A DNA stretch of 64,000 bases from Micromonospora sonchi. Its GTDB lineage: Bacteria > Actinomycetota > Actinomycetes > Mycobacteriales > Micromonosporaceae. The position numbers were made by a program, and so were the translations under genes. A model generated the notes under the pieces. That model saw only the letters and a program-made list of their open reading frames with translations. It was not told the origin of the DNA and ran no database searches. Shown in pieces: positions 25,214-34,495 of this stretch; positions within the stretch are counted from its first letter, which is position 1; every line of letters starts with the position of its first letter. Location: positions 1 through 64,000 of the forward strand of contig NZ_BMNB01000006.1 in assembly GCF_014646235.1 (NCBI RefSeq), in the 5' to 3' direction.

Positions 25214-26398
25214 ATGATCTTCCGTAACCGCCGCGCTGTCAGCATGGCCGCGGCCGCGCTGCTCGCCTCGGGCGCCTTCACCGCCCTGGGCGCGCCGGCC
25301 CACGCCGCTGGCACCGAGACCGACCTGGCGGTCACCACGGCCGGCACCCGGATCACCTCCGGCGTCGAGGGCAAGCTCGCCTGGATCAAGATCGCTAATC
25401 AGGGGAAGGGTACCCCGAGCCAGGTGGACGTCCTGGTCGACCTGTCCAAGGTGGACGCGAGCAGGCTCGAAATCGAGCCGTTCACCTTGGGTGCGTGCGG
25501 CATCAACGGCGGCCCTCCGCCCGAGTCGTTCCTCTGCTCCCTCAGCGACGAGGAGATCCCCGGGCCGGGCGAGACGGTCGAGGTACCGCTGATCATCGGC
25601 AATCTCGCCAAGGGTGCCACCGAGCCGTACAGCGCCCCGGTGACGATCAGCATCGAGTCGGAAGGCGACACCGACGAGAGCAACAACAGCATCGAGGTCG
25701 ACATCGAGCTGACCCCGGAGAGCGGCGTCGACCTGGGTGTGTTCGTTCCCGACGTGAAGACCCGCTTCGACTTCGATACCGGCGAGGAGGGCCCGCTGCG
25801 GTCGGGCGACACCGCCCTGCTCTTCAGCGCAACGTTCAACTGGGGCGACGTGACCGCTCGGGGGGTCAAGTTGACCTTCCAGCTGCCGAAGGGGGCCACC
25901 TTCGCCTTCCCGGTCGAGCTCTGCGCCTACAGCGCCGACAAGCGCACTGCTGTGTGCGATGAGAAGGATCTCGTGCTCGAGCCGAACATGGCGCTGTTCT
26001 ACGACCTTCCCGTTGTGGTGGACGAGGGCGTTGACGCCCCCACAGCGCTGAAGGGCGGATCGCTGAAGGCCGAGGCGCTGGGTGTCCTTCCGGCCGGCGC
26101 GCGGATCAGCGCGCAGGCCAAGAAGCCCGCCTCCGACCGGGCTGAGGTGCGCAGCATCGACGACACGGAGTACGCCGACGTCGACCCGTCCGACAACGTC
26201 GACGACTTCGCGGTGATTGTCTCCGCCCCGAGCGACGGTGGCGGTGGCGGTGGCGGCCTGCCGGTCACCGGCGTGCAGGCCGGCCTGATCGGTGCGGTCG
26301 GCGTGGGCGTGGTGCTCGCCGGCGTGGCGATGTTCCTGGTCGCCCGCCGTCGCCGGGTGGTCGTGGTCGCCCCGACCGACGAGAAGACCAACGACTGA
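25214..26398 (+). CDS. Sortase-anchored surface protein (LPVTG)
   Basis: 394 residues. Signal peptide ending in PAHAAG (about residue 34), a long beta-rich extracellular part, Gly-rich linker (SDGGGGGGG), then LPVTG, a hydrophobic helix ([20 protein letters not shown]) and a basic tail [14 protein letters not shown]. This is a complete cell-wall sorting signal. The ectodomain looks like two Ig-like/DUF11-type repeats ([13 protein letters not shown] and [13 protein letters not shown] halves), with cysteines in LGACGING and [16 protein letters not shown]. No sortase lies nearby. A strong 13-bp hairpin follows. Ligand unknown. Confidence 0.88.
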   Translation: MIFRNRRAVSMAAAALLASGAFTALGAPAHAAGTETDLAVTTAGTRITSGVEGKLAWIKIANQGKGTPSQVDVLVDLSKVDASRLEIEPFTLGACGINGGPPPESFLCSLSDEEIPGPGETVEVPLIIGNLAKGATEPYSAPVTISIESEGDTDESNNSIEVDIELTPESGVDLGVFVPDVKTRFDFDTGEEGPLRSGDTALLFSATFNWGDVTARGVKLTFQLPKGATFAFPVELCAYSADKRTAVCDEKDLVLEPNMALFYDLPVVVDEGVDAPTALKGGSLKAEALGVLPAGARISAQAKKPASDRAEVRSIDDTEYADVDPSDNVDDFAVIVSAPSDGGGGGGGLPVTGVQAGLIGAVGVGVVLAGVAMFLVARRRRVVVVAPTDEKTND

Positions 26399-26448
26399 GG
26401 TTCGTCCTCTATCGGCCCGCACGGGCCGTTCACATAACGCAAGGCAGC

Positions 26449-26479
26449 GCGGGCGGGATGGGTCAGCCATCCCGCCCGC
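26449..26479 (+). terminator. Hairpin terminator after the LPVTG gene
   Basis: GCGGGCGGGATGG (26449-26461) and CCATCCCGCCCGC (26467-26479) are perfect 13-bp arms with the loop GTCAG. 50 bases past the stop. Confidence 0.75.
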
Positions 26480-26549
26480 ACTGTGTCGTGGGTGGGCACC
26501 GCCCACCCTGGGCGAGCGCGGTCGGCGGTCGGGCTGGCAGAGTGGAGGA

Positions 26550-27260
26550 GTGAGCCGTACCCCCGAGGGCCAGCGCGCCAGCCTGGACAAGCAGCCGCAC
26601 GAGGTCGCCGCGATGTTCGACGGCGTCGCAGCCCGCTACGACCTGACCAACACCGTCCTCTCCTTCGGACAGGACCGGTTCTGGCGGCGGGCCACCCGGG
26701 CCGCGCTCGAACTGCGTCCCGGTGATCGGGTGCTCGACGTGGGCGCGGGCACCGGTGTCTCCACCGAGGAGCTTTCCCACTCCGGGGCGTACGCGGTCGG
26801 CGCCGACCTGTCGCTCGGCATGCTGTACGCCGGCAAGCGGACCCGGCCACACGTGCCGTTGCTGGCCGGGGACGCCCTGCGGCTGCCCTTCGCCGACGCC
26901 AGCTTCGACGCGGTGACCATCTCCTTCGCGCTGCGCAACGTCAACGACACCGACGCGGCACTGCGCGAGCTGGCCCGGGTCACCCGGCCGGGTGGCCGTC
27001 TGGTGGTCTGCGAGTTCAGCACCCCGGTCAATCCCGCCTTCCGCACCGTCTATCTGTCGTACCTGATGCGGTCCCTGCCGTCTGTGGCGCGGGCCGTCTC
27101 CAGCAACCCCGACGCGTACGTCTACCTTGCCGAGTCGATCCGGGCCTGGCCGGATCAGCCCGCCCTGGCGGAGCGGGTGGGCGCGGCCGGTTGGCGCCGG
27201 GTGGCGTGGCGCAACCTGACCGGTGGCGTGGTGGCCCTGCATCGCGGGACACGGGAATAA
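26550..27260 (+). CDS. menG: Demethylmenaquinone methyltransferase MenG (UbiE family)
   Basis: 236 residues. Methylates demethylmenaquinone with SAM, the last ring step. SAM motif [15 protein letters not shown]; family blocks [40 protein letters not shown] and [17 protein letters not shown] 26550 follows GGAGGA. Longer in-frame starts would read through the preceding terminator and are rejected. Downstream are a small ORF, menJ and the nuo operon. Confidence 0.94.
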   Translation: MSRTPEGQRASLDKQPHEVAAMFDGVAARYDLTNTVLSFGQDRFWRRATRAALELRPGDRVLDVGAGTGVSTEELSHSGAYAVGADLSLGMLYAGKRTRPHVPLLAGDALRLPFADASFDAVTISFALRNVNDTDAALRELARVTRPGGRLVVCEFSTPVNPAFRTVYLSYLMRSLPSVARAVSSNPDAYVYLAESIRAWPDQPALAERVGAAGWRRVAWRNLTGGVVALHRGTRE

Positions 27261-27304
27261 TCCGATTCTTGCGTTAATGTGCTGATCTGACCAATTTGGC
27301 GGCG

Positions 27305-27310
27305 TAGGCT
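27305..27310 (+). promoter_or_regulatory. TAGGCT, candidate -10 box
   Basis: TAGGCT lies seven bases before the ATG of the small gene at 27318, in an AT-richer stretch. No ribosome site is present between them. Confidence 0.4.
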
Positions 27311-27317
27311 GGCCGGC

Positions 27318-27527
27318 ATGACGGATCCGAGGGACGTGGCGACCGGCGATGCCGCCGAGTTGGTGGATCAGCTCCGGGAATTGGCCGGCGTGGATCCTGC
27401 CGACGTGCGCCAGGTGGTCTCCGAGGTGCTCGCGGCCCTGGACCGCGCGGCGGGCGGCACGCTGCGGGAACACCTTCCGGAGACCATCCGCGCCGGTCTC
27501 GACGCGGTCGGCCCCAGCCGTTCCTGA
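27318..27527 (+). CDS. Small acidic hypothetical protein
   Basis: 69 residues, predicted mostly helical: AAELVDQLRELAGVDPADVR, then QVVSEVLAALDRAAGGTLRE. It lacks motifs, signal peptide and membrane segments. Third-position GC and an ATG seven bases after a TAGGCT box support it as a real, probably leaderless gene. It sits between menG and menJ in the same direction, but no functional link can be shown. Confidence 0.55.
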   Translation: MTDPRDVATGDAAELVDQLRELAGVDPADVRQVVSEVLAALDRAAGGTLREHLPETIRAGLDAVGPSRS

Positions 27528-27673
27528 GGAGGCGCGACCCCGACCCGCCCCGTGGATTCTGCGCGCCCGTCGCCGGTTAGGCTGCCCTAACAAGGCGAGC
27601 GTAAGGCGCTGGTCATAGACTCATCCCGGCTGGCTTGTGAAGCATTTCACGAGCATGCGGGGAGGAGGCGCGG

Positions 27674-28948
27674 ATGACCGCGGTGGAGAACGACGCCGAC
27701 GTGATCGTCGTGGGCGCCGGTCCCGGTGGCTCGGCGACCGCGTACCACCTGGCGCAACACGGCGTACGCGTGCTGCTGCTGGAGAAGACCGAGTTCCCCC
27801 GGGAGAAGGTCTGCGGTGACGGGCTGACCCCACGTGCGGTGCGGCAGCTGATCCGGATGGGTGTGGACACCTCGCCCGAGGCGGGCTGGCTGCACAATCG
27901 TGGCCTGCGGGTGATCGGCGGCGGCGTCCGGCTGGAGCTGGACTGGCCGGATCTGGCGAGCTTCCCGAATTACGGTCTGGTGCGCAGCCGGATGGACTTC
28001 GACGACCTGCTCGCGCGGCAGGCCGTGAGCGCGGGCGCGACTCTGCGTACCAGCGTCAACGTCACCGGCCCGGTGCTCGACGGCGACGGCCGGGTGATCG
28101 GGGTGCAGGCCGAGGAGGGCCGGGACAAGGTCCCCGCCACCTTCCACGCGCCGCTGGTGGTCGCCGCCGACGGCGTCTCCGGCCGCCTCCCGCTCGCCCT
28201 CGGACTGGCCAAGCGGGAGGACCGGCCGATCGGCGTGGCGGTTCGGCGCTACTACCGTTCCGAGGTCCGGCACGACGACGACTACCTGGAGTCCTGGCTG
28301 GAGCTGCGGGCCAAGGGCAGCGGTGAACTGCTGCCCGGGTACGGCTGGATCTTCGGTCTCGGTGACGGCCGGGTCAACGTCGGGCTCGGCATCCTGAACT
28401 CGTCGTCGGCCTTCGGGAAGACCAACTACCGGCGGCTGCTGACCGACTGGTTGGCCAACACCCCGCCGGAGTGGGGGATGGCCGACGAGGCGAACGCCGA
28501 GGGGTCGATCCTCGGCGCGGCGCTGCCGATGGGCTTCAACCGGGTGCCGCACTACACCCGTGGCGTGATGCTGGTCGGCGACTCCGGCGGGATGGTCAAC
28601 CCGTTCAACGGCGAGGGCATCGCGTACGCGATGGAATCCGGCGAACTGGCCGCGGAGGTCGCGGTGCAGGCGCTGGCCCGACCGGCCGGTGCCGAGCGGG
28701 AGCGGGCGCTGCTGGCGTACCCGCAGGAGCTGAAGACCCGGTTCGGCGGCTACTACCGACTGGGCGGGATCTTCGTGAAGCTGATCGGCCGGCCGGAGAT
28801 CATGCGCGTGGCGACGAAGCACGGCATGCCCCACCCGATGCTGATGCGCTTCGTGCTGAAGCTGCTGGCCAACCTCACCGACCCCCGTGGCGGTGACGCG
28901 ATGGACCGGGTGATCAACGCGATGACCCGGGTGGCGCCGGCGGTCTAG
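27674..28948 (+). CDS. menJ: Menaquinone reductase MenJ (geranylgeranyl reductase family)
   Basis: 424 residues. FAD-dependent oxidoreductase that, in mycobacteria, saturates one double bond of the menaquinone side chain. N-terminal GAGPGGSATAYHLAQ dinucleotide motif, LLEKTEFPREKVCGDGLTPR, a middle VVAADGVSGRLP and a C-terminal FAD block GVMLVGDSGGMVNPFNGEGI. Length and blocks fit MenJ; other geranylgeranyl reductases (lipid or chlorophyll type) are possible, but menG and nuo as neighbours favour MenJ. Starts with GAGGAGG nearby. 96 bases precede nuoA. Confidence 0.88.
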   Translation: MTAVENDADVIVVGAGPGGSATAYHLAQHGVRVLLLEKTEFPREKVCGDGLTPRAVRQLIRMGVDTSPEAGWLHNRGLRVIGGGVRLELDWPDLASFPNYGLVRSRMDFDDLLARQAVSAGATLRTSVNVTGPVLDGDGRVIGVQAEEGRDKVPATFHAPLVVAADGVSGRLPLALGLAKREDRPIGVAVRRYYRSEVRHDDDYLESWLELRAKGSGELLPGYGWIFGLGDGRVNVGLGILNSSSAFGKTNYRRLLTDWLANTPPEWGMADEANAEGSILGAALPMGFNRVPHYTRGVMLVGDSGGMVNPFNGEGIAYAMESGELAAEVAVQALARPAGAERERALLAYPQELKTRFGGYYRLGGIFVKLIGRPEIMRVATKHGMPHPMLMRFVLKLLANLTDPRGGDAMDRVINAMTRVAPAV

Positions 28949-29044
28949 GCGCAAGGTCGACCCCGCCGACGGCCGCCGGGTGGGATGTGAATAGTGTGAA
29001 TTTCGCCAAGAACGAGGGCAGGGAAGGACGAGCAGGAGAAGAAG

Positions 29045-29410
29045 ATGTCGCTCTCGCCTTACGTACCCATCATCGGGCTGTTCGCCCTCGCCGCGGCCTT
29101 CGCGCTGTTCTCGATAGCCGCCGCCCGGTTCACCGGACCCCGTCGCTACAACAGGGCCAAGCTCGAAGCCTACGAGTGTGGGATCGAACCTAGCCCGCAG
29201 CCGATCGGCGGAACCCGGATCCCGGTCAAGTTCTACCTGACAGCGATGCTCTTCATCGTCTTCGACGTGGAAATGATCTTCCTGTACCCGTGGGCGGTCT
29301 CCTTCAACGCCCTACCGGTGTTCGGATTCGTGGCCATGTCGGTGTTCATCGGTGCGGTCTTCGTCGCGTACGCCTACGAGTGGCGGCGCGGCGGCCTGGA
29401 CTGGGACTGA
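29045..29410 (+). CDS. nuoA: NADH-quinone oxidoreductase subunit A
   Basis: 121 residues; three transmembrane helices. Conserved loop [11 protein letters not shown] with the Cys that lies near the quinone site, and [10 protein letters not shown]. First gene of a 14-gene complex I operon; upstream DNA contains the AT-rich GTGAATAGTGTGAATTTCGC, the probable promoter region. GGAGAAG precedes the ATG. Confidence 0.96.
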   Translation: MSLSPYVPIIGLFALAAAFALFSIAAARFTGPRRYNRAKLEAYECGIEPSPQPIGGTRIPVKFYLTAMLFIVFDVEMIFLYPWAVSFNALPVFGFVAMSVFIGAVFVAYAYEWRRGGLDWD

Positions 29411-29423
29411 GAGAGGAACGCAG

Positions 29424-30101
29424 ATGGGTATCGAGGAGAAACTTCCCGCCGGCGTTCTGCTGACCTCGGTGGAGAAGCTGGTCAACTGGTCGCGCAAGTC
29501 GTCGGTCTGGGGCGCCACGTTCGGCCTGGCCTGCTGCGCGATCGAGATGATGGCCGCCGGTGGCCCGCACTACGACATGGGCCGGTGGGGCATGGAGGTC
29601 TTCCGGGCCTCGCCCCGGCAGGCCGACCTGATGATCGTCGCCGGCCGGGTGAGCCAGAAGATGGCCCCGGTGCTGCGGCAGATCTACGACCAGATGGCCG
29701 AGCCCCGCTGGGTGCTCTCCATGGGTGTCTGCGCCAGCAGCGGTGGCATGTTCAACAACTACGCCATCGTGCAGGGCGTCGACCACGTCGTGCCGGTCGA
29801 CATGTACCTCCCCGGCTGCCCGCCCCGGCCGGAGATGCTCATCGACGCGATCCTCAAGCTGCGCGAGAAGATCGGCCACGAGCCGCTCGGGCCGAACGGC
29901 CGCAAGATGCTGGCCGCCCGCGAGGCGCGTGGTGACGTCCCGGTAGTGCCGTACGGCTCGATGCCGTCGTCGTACCGCAGCGACAAGGCCCGCCGCGCCG
30001 AGTGGACGAAGGCCGTCCGCGAGGGGCGCGAGGAGCAGCTGCGCATCGAGAACTGGATGAAGGCCCAGAACCACCTCCAGCCGTACCGGGGGATCAAGTG
30101 A
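29424..30101 (+). CDS. nuoB: NADH-quinone oxidoreductase subunit B
   Basis: 225 residues. Carries cluster N2, the last Fe-S centre before quinone: Cys pair in LACCAIEMM, Cys in [11 protein letters not shown] and in LPGCPPRPE. The C-terminal 50 residues ([20 protein letters not shown]) are a charged extension beyond the minimal fold. ATG 29424 has GAGAGGA upstream; stop overlaps nuoC (GTGA). Confidence 0.97.
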   Translation: MGIEEKLPAGVLLTSVEKLVNWSRKSSVWGATFGLACCAIEMMAAGGPHYDMGRWGMEVFRASPRQADLMIVAGRVSQKMAPVLRQIYDQMAEPRWVLSMGVCASSGGMFNNYAIVQGVDHVVPVDMYLPGCPPRPEMLIDAILKLREKIGHEPLGPNGRKMLAAREARGDVPVVPYGSMPSSYRSDKARRAEWTKAVREGREEQLRIENWMKAQNHLQPYRGIK

Positions 30102-30829
30102 CTGACTCCAAGCCGACCTCGGGTAACGTCCCGGTTCCGGTGACGCCGGCCGGAGCCACCAGCGGCGCGCCCGCCGGGTTTCCGCCGGCCAGCCCGGCCG
30201 GCCGGGGCATGTTCGGCAACCAGGGCACCGGTGACACCTCGGGCTTCGGCGGCCTGGTCCGCCAGCGCCAGCCGATCGAGGACTCGCCCCGGCCGTACGG
30301 CGGCTACTTCGACGAGGTCCGCGACGCGCTGGAGGAGGCGTACCCGGCCTTCGGCGAGGCCATCGAGCACGTGGTGGTCGACCGCGACGAGCTGACCCTG
30401 CACATCCGCCCCGAGCGGATCGCCGAGGTCTGCCAGGTGATGCGGGACGACGCGGCGCTGCGGTTCGAGCTCTGCTCCTCGGTGTCCGGAGTGGACTACC
30501 TGGGCGCGGACGACCGTCGGCTGCACGTCGTCTACCAGCTCACCTCGATGACCTACCGGCGGCGGGTGCGGTTGGAGGTCGCCGTCACCGCCGAGGATCC
30601 GCACGTGCCCAGCGTCACCTCCGTCTACCCGACCGCCGACTGGCAGGAGCGGGAGGCGTACGACATGTTCGGCGTCGTCTTCGACGGCCACCCGGCGCTG
30701 ACCCGCATCCTCATGCCGGACGACTGGGAGGGTCACCCTCAGCGCAAGGACTACCCCCTCGGCGGCGTGCCCGTGGAGTACAAGGGCGCCGAGATCCCGC
30801 CGCCCGACAAGCGGAGGTCTTACCAATGA
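30098..30829 (+). CDS. nuoC: NADH-quinone oxidoreductase subunit C
   Basis: 243 residues. 30-kDa peripheral-arm subunit. The conserved fold starts near residue 65 ([20 protein letters not shown]) and includes [29 protein letters not shown] and [11 protein letters not shown]. The first 60 residues are Pro/Gly/Ala-rich and absent from short NuoC proteins. GTG start. Stop overlaps nuoD. Confidence 0.96.
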   Translation: MTDSKPTSGNVPVPVTPAGATSGAPAGFPPASPAGRGMFGNQGTGDTSGFGGLVRQRQPIEDSPRPYGGYFDEVRDALEEAYPAFGEAIEHVVVDRDELTLHIRPERIAEVCQVMRDDAALRFELCSSVSGVDYLGADDRRLHVVYQLTSMTYRRRVRLEVAVTAEDPHVPSVTSVYPTADWQEREAYDMFGVVFDGHPALTRILMPDDWEGHPQRKDYPLGGVPVEYKGAEIPPPDKRRSYQ

Positions 30830-32151
30830 CCACGTCCAACTACGCCACCGAGCGCGAAACCACCGAGGGCCGTGTCTTCACCGTCACCGGCGGGGACTGG
30901 GACGACGTGGTCTCGGGCGTCGACCCGATCAACGAGGGTCGGATCGTCGTCAACATGGGCCCGCAGCACCCGTCCACGCACGGGGTGCTGCGGCTGGTCC
31001 TGGAGCTTGAGGGCGAGACGGTCCGGGACGTCCGCTCGGTCATCGGCTACCTGCACACCGGCATCGAGAAGAACCTCGAGTACCGCAACTGGGTTCAGGG
31101 TTCGACCTTCGTGACCCGGATGGACTACCTCTCCCCGATCTTCAACGAGACGGCGTACTCGCTGGCGGTGGAGAAGCTGCTCGGCATCACCGACGACGTG
31201 ACCGAGCGGGCCAACACCATCCGGGTGCTCATGATGGAGCTGAACCGGATCTCCTCGCACCTGGTCTGGGTGGCCACCACCGGCATGGAGCTGGGTGCCA
31301 TCTCGATCATGCTCTACGGCTTCCGGGATCGCGAGTACATCCTGGAGATCTTCGAGCTGATCACCGGCCTGCGGATGAACCACGCGTACGTCCGGCCGGG
31401 TGGGGTCGCCCAGGACGTGCCGGACGAGGCGATCGTCAAGATCCGCGAGTTCCTCAAGCTGATGCCGAAGCGGCTCAAGGAGTACGAGGACCTGCTCTCC
31501 GGCCAGCCGATCTGGCTGGAGCGGACGAAGAACGTCGCGGTGCTCGACGTGACCGGCTGCCTGGCGCTCGGCGTCACCGGGCCGGTGCTGCGCTCGGCGG
31601 GCCTGGCCTGGGACCTGCGCAAGACGATGCCGTACTGCGGCTACGAGGGCTACGAGTTCGACGTGCCGACGCACGCTGACGGCGACGTCTGGGGCCGCTA
31701 CCTGGTCCGGATGGCCGAGATGCGCGAGTCGCTCAAGATCGTCGAGCAGGCATTGGACCGGCTCAAGCCGGGTCCGGTGATGGTGGCCGACAAGAAGATC
31801 GCCTGGCCGGCGCAGCTGGCCATCGGCGTCGACGGCATGGGCAACTCGCTGGAGCACGTCGCCAAGATCATGGGGCAGTCGATGGAGTCCCTGATCCACC
31901 ACTTCAAGCTGGTGACGGAGGGCTTCCGGGTGCCGCCGGGCCAGGTGTACGTCGGCATCGAGTCGCCCCGCGGCGAGCTGGGCGTGCACGCGGTCTCCGA
32001 CGGCGGCACCCGGCCGTACCGGGTGCACTACCGGGAGCCGAGCTTCGTCAACCTCCAGGCCCTGCCGGCGATGGCCGAGGGCGGCCTGATCGCCGACGTG
32101 ATCGCCGGCGGCGCCTCGCTGGACCCGGTAATGGGAGGTTGTGACCGGTGA
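30826..32151 (+). CDS. nuoD: NADH-quinone oxidoreductase subunit D
   Basis: 441 residues. 49-kDa subunit forming the quinone pocket with NuoB. N-terminal [20 protein letters not shown], with the His of the quinone site; later [20 protein letters not shown] and CGYEGYEF. The C-terminus ends DPVMGGCDR. About 35 residues precede the conserved fold. Overlaps nuoC and nuoE by four bases each. Confidence 0.97.
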   Translation: MTTSNYATERETTEGRVFTVTGGDWDDVVSGVDPINEGRIVVNMGPQHPSTHGVLRLVLELEGETVRDVRSVIGYLHTGIEKNLEYRNWVQGSTFVTRMDYLSPIFNETAYSLAVEKLLGITDDVTERANTIRVLMMELNRISSHLVWVATTGMELGAISIMLYGFRDREYILEIFELITGLRMNHAYVRPGGVAQDVPDEAIVKIREFLKLMPKRLKEYEDLLSGQPIWLERTKNVAVLDVTGCLALGVTGPVLRSAGLAWDLRKTMPYCGYEGYEFDVPTHADGDVWGRYLVRMAEMRESLKIVEQALDRLKPGPVMVADKKIAWPAQLAIGVDGMGNSLEHVAKIMGQSMESLIHHFKLVTEGFRVPPGQVYVGIESPRGELGVHAVSDGGTRPYRVHYREPSFVNLQALPAMAEGGLIADVIAGGASLDPVMGGCDR

Positions 32152-33182
32152 CTGTTTTCACGGACGAGACGAGGGCCCGGGCGCGGGAGATCATCGCCCG
32201 CTACCCGGCGGACCGGTCCCGCTCGGCGCTGCTGCCCCTGCTGCACCTCGTGCAGTCCGAGGAGGGTTACGTCTCCCCGGCCGGCGTGACGTTCTGCGCC
32301 GAGGTGCTCGGCCTGAACAAGGCCCAGGTCGGCGCGGTGGCCAGCTTCTACACCATGTACAAGCGCCGGCCCACCGGCGACTGGCTGGTCAGCGTCTGCA
32401 CCAACACGATGTGCGACGTGCTCGGCGGCCAGCAGGTCTACGAGGCGCTCGCCGAGCACCTGGGGGTCGGGCACGACGAGACCACCGCCGACGGGCAGAT
32501 CACGCTGGAGCACGCCGAGTGTCTGGCGGCCTGTGACTACGGCCCGGTGATGACCGTCAACTACGACTTCTTCGACGGCGTCGACCCGCAGACCGCGGTG
32601 GGCCTGGTCGACGAGCTGCGTGCCGGTGGCCGGCCCAGCCCGAGCCGGGGTGCCCGCCTCTGCACGCTCAAGGAGATGTCCATCCAGCTCGCCGGCTTCG
32701 CCGACGAGCGCGAGGGCGCGGTCGCCGACGGCGTACCGGGCGAGCCGAGCCTGCGCGGCCTGCGGCTGGCCCAGCAGCACGGCATCTCGGCGCCGGGCTT
32801 CGACCCGAACGCCCCGATCCGCAGCGGCCAGGCCGGCGACAAGCCGGCCCCGGCCACCCCGGCGAAGGCCGCGCCGACCGGCAGCACCGCACCCGACGTG
32901 GCGGCCCCGGACCGCAAGTCACCGCAGGTGCGTACGGCCGAGACCCGGCAGCCGGACGCGAAGACCGCCGTGCCGGATGCCCCCGGCACCAAGATCCCGG
33001 CCGACGGGACGCCGCCGGCGCCCCGCGACGCGCAGGCGGCGGAGGCCGCCGGGGCGGCGGCCAACGTACCGTCCGGTGACGCCAAGCCTGCCGGCGACGA
33101 CGCCGAGGCGCAGGAGCGCAACCTCAGGGAAGCGGAGTCGACCACCACCGGCTCCGCCAACGACAAGGGGGGCCAGCAGTGA
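32148..33182 (+). CDS. nuoE: NADH-quinone oxidoreductase subunit E with long disordered C-terminal tail
   Basis: 344 residues. The N-terminal 180 residues are the thioredoxin-like 24-kDa subunit, with [2Fe-2S] cysteines in CTNTMC and CLAAC. A stretch to about 225 ([20 protein letters not shown]) is common in actinobacterial NuoE. The last 115 residues ([17 protein letters not shown] onward) are Ala/Pro/Asp/Lys-rich without predicted structure. The usual family length is 160-250. GTG start overlapping nuoD, stop overlapping nuoF. Confidence 0.95.
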   Translation: MTVFTDETRARAREIIARYPADRSRSALLPLLHLVQSEEGYVSPAGVTFCAEVLGLNKAQVGAVASFYTMYKRRPTGDWLVSVCTNTMCDVLGGQQVYEALAEHLGVGHDETTADGQITLEHAECLAACDYGPVMTVNYDFFDGVDPQTAVGLVDELRAGGRPSPSRGARLCTLKEMSIQLAGFADEREGAVADGVPGEPSLRGLRLAQQHGISAPGFDPNAPIRSGQAGDKPAPATPAKAAPTGSTAPDVAAPDRKSPQVRTAETRQPDAKTAVPDAPGTKIPADGTPPAPRDAQAAEAAGAAANVPSGDAKPAGDDAEAQERNLREAESTTTGSANDKGGQQ

Positions 33183-34495
33183 CCACGCCTCGGCCGGAGA
33201 CCCTGGCCAAGCTGACGCCGGTGCTCACCAAGCGCTGGCTGTCGCCCGATGCCTGGCGGATCGGCACCTACGAGAAGCTGGACGGCTACGCGGCGCTGCG
33301 CAAGGCGCTCAAGGCGCACCCGGACGACCTGATCCAACTGGTCAAGGACTCCGGGCTGCGCGGCCGCGGTGGCGCCGGCTTCCCGACCGGCCTCAAGTGG
33401 GGCTTCATCCCGCAGGGCGACGGCAAGCCGCATTATCTCGTGGTCAACGCCGACGAGGGCGAGCCGGGCACCTGCAAGGACCTGCCGCTCATGACGCACG
33501 ACCCGCACTCGCTGGTCGAGGGCGCGATCATCGCGTCGTACGCGATCCGGGCCAATCGGGCCTACATCTACATCCGGGGCGAGGCGGTGCACGCCGCGCG
33601 GCGGCTGCGCAACGCGGTGAACGAGGCGTACGCCAAGGGCTACCTCGGGCGGAACATCCTCGGCACGGGCTTCGACCTGGAACTGGTGGTGCACTCGGGC
33701 GCCGGGGCGTACATCTGCGGCGAGGAGACGGCGCTGCTCGACTCGCTGGAGGGCTTCCGGGGGCAGCCCCGGCTGCGCCCGCCGTTCCCGGCGACGCACG
33801 GCCTGTACGCCAGCCCCACCGTGGTCAACAACGTCGGCACCATCGCCAGCGTGCCGCACATCGTGCTCGGTGGTGCGGACTGGTGGAAGTCCATGGGCAC
33901 GGAGAAGTCCGCCGGGTCGATGATCTACTCCCTCTCGGGTCGGATCGCCAACCCCGGTCAGTACGAGTGCGGGCTCGGCATCACGCTTCGTGAGCTGATC
34001 GAGCTGGCCGGTGGCATGCAGCCGGGCCACAACCTGAAGTTCTGGACCCCGGGCGGCTCGTCGACCCCGTTGCTCACCGCCGAGCACCTGGACGTGCCGC
34101 TGGACTTCGAGGGCGTCGCGGCCGCCGGCTCGATCCTCGGCACCACCGCGACCCAGATCTTCTCCGACCAGGACTGCCCGGTCTACGCGACCTACCGGTG
34201 GCTGGAGTTCTACCACCACGAGTCGTGCGGCAAGTGCACCCCGTGCCGGGAAGGCAACTACTGGATGGTCCGGGTCTACCGGCGCATCCTCGCCGGCCAG
34301 GGCACCCACGAGGACCTGGACACCCTGCTCGACACCTGCGACAACATCCTCGGTCGCTCGTTCTGCGGCCTGGGCGACGGTGCCACCAGCTCGGTGACCT
34401 CGTCGCTGAAGTACTTCAAGCAGGACTACCTCGACTACATCGAGGGCCGGACCGCGCCGAGGTTGTCCGACAAGCAGCTGGTGGGAGCCCACTGA
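33179..34495 (+). CDS. nuoF: NADH-quinone oxidoreductase subunit F
   Basis: 438 residues. 51-kDa subunit: binds NADH, FMN and cluster N3. Motifs: [16 protein letters not shown] (NADH/FMN), [29 protein letters not shown], and [12 protein letters not shown] plus FCGLG for the 4Fe-4S cysteines. Starts GTG inside the nuoE stop; stop overlaps nuoG as TGATG. Confidence 0.97.
   Translation: MTTPRPETLAKLTPVLTKRWLSPDAWRIGTYEKLDGYAALRKALKAHPDDLIQLVKDSGLRGRGGAGFPTGLKWGFIPQGDGKPHYLVVNADEGEPGTCKDLPLMTHDPHSLVEGAIIASYAIRANRAYIYIRGEAVHAARRLRNAVNEAYAKGYLGRNILGTGFDLELVVHSGAGAYICGEETALLDSLEGFRGQPRLRPPFPATHGLYASPTVVNNVGTIASVPHIVLGGADWWKSMGTEKSAGSMIYSLSGRIANPGQYECGLGITLRELIELAGGMQPGHNLKFWTPGGSSTPLLTAEHLDVPLDFEGVAAAGSILGTTATQIFSDQDCPVYATYRWLEFYHHESCGKCTPCREGNYWMVRVYRRILAGQGTHEDLDTLLDTCDNILGRSFCGLGDGATSSVTSSLKYFKQDYLDYIEGRTAPRLSDKQLVGAH

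Noticed and set aside
27318..27527. Treating the small ORF as a shadow
   Set aside because: Not rejected fully: coding-like composition and a TAGGCT box at 7 bases argue for a gene, so it is kept with moderate confidence.
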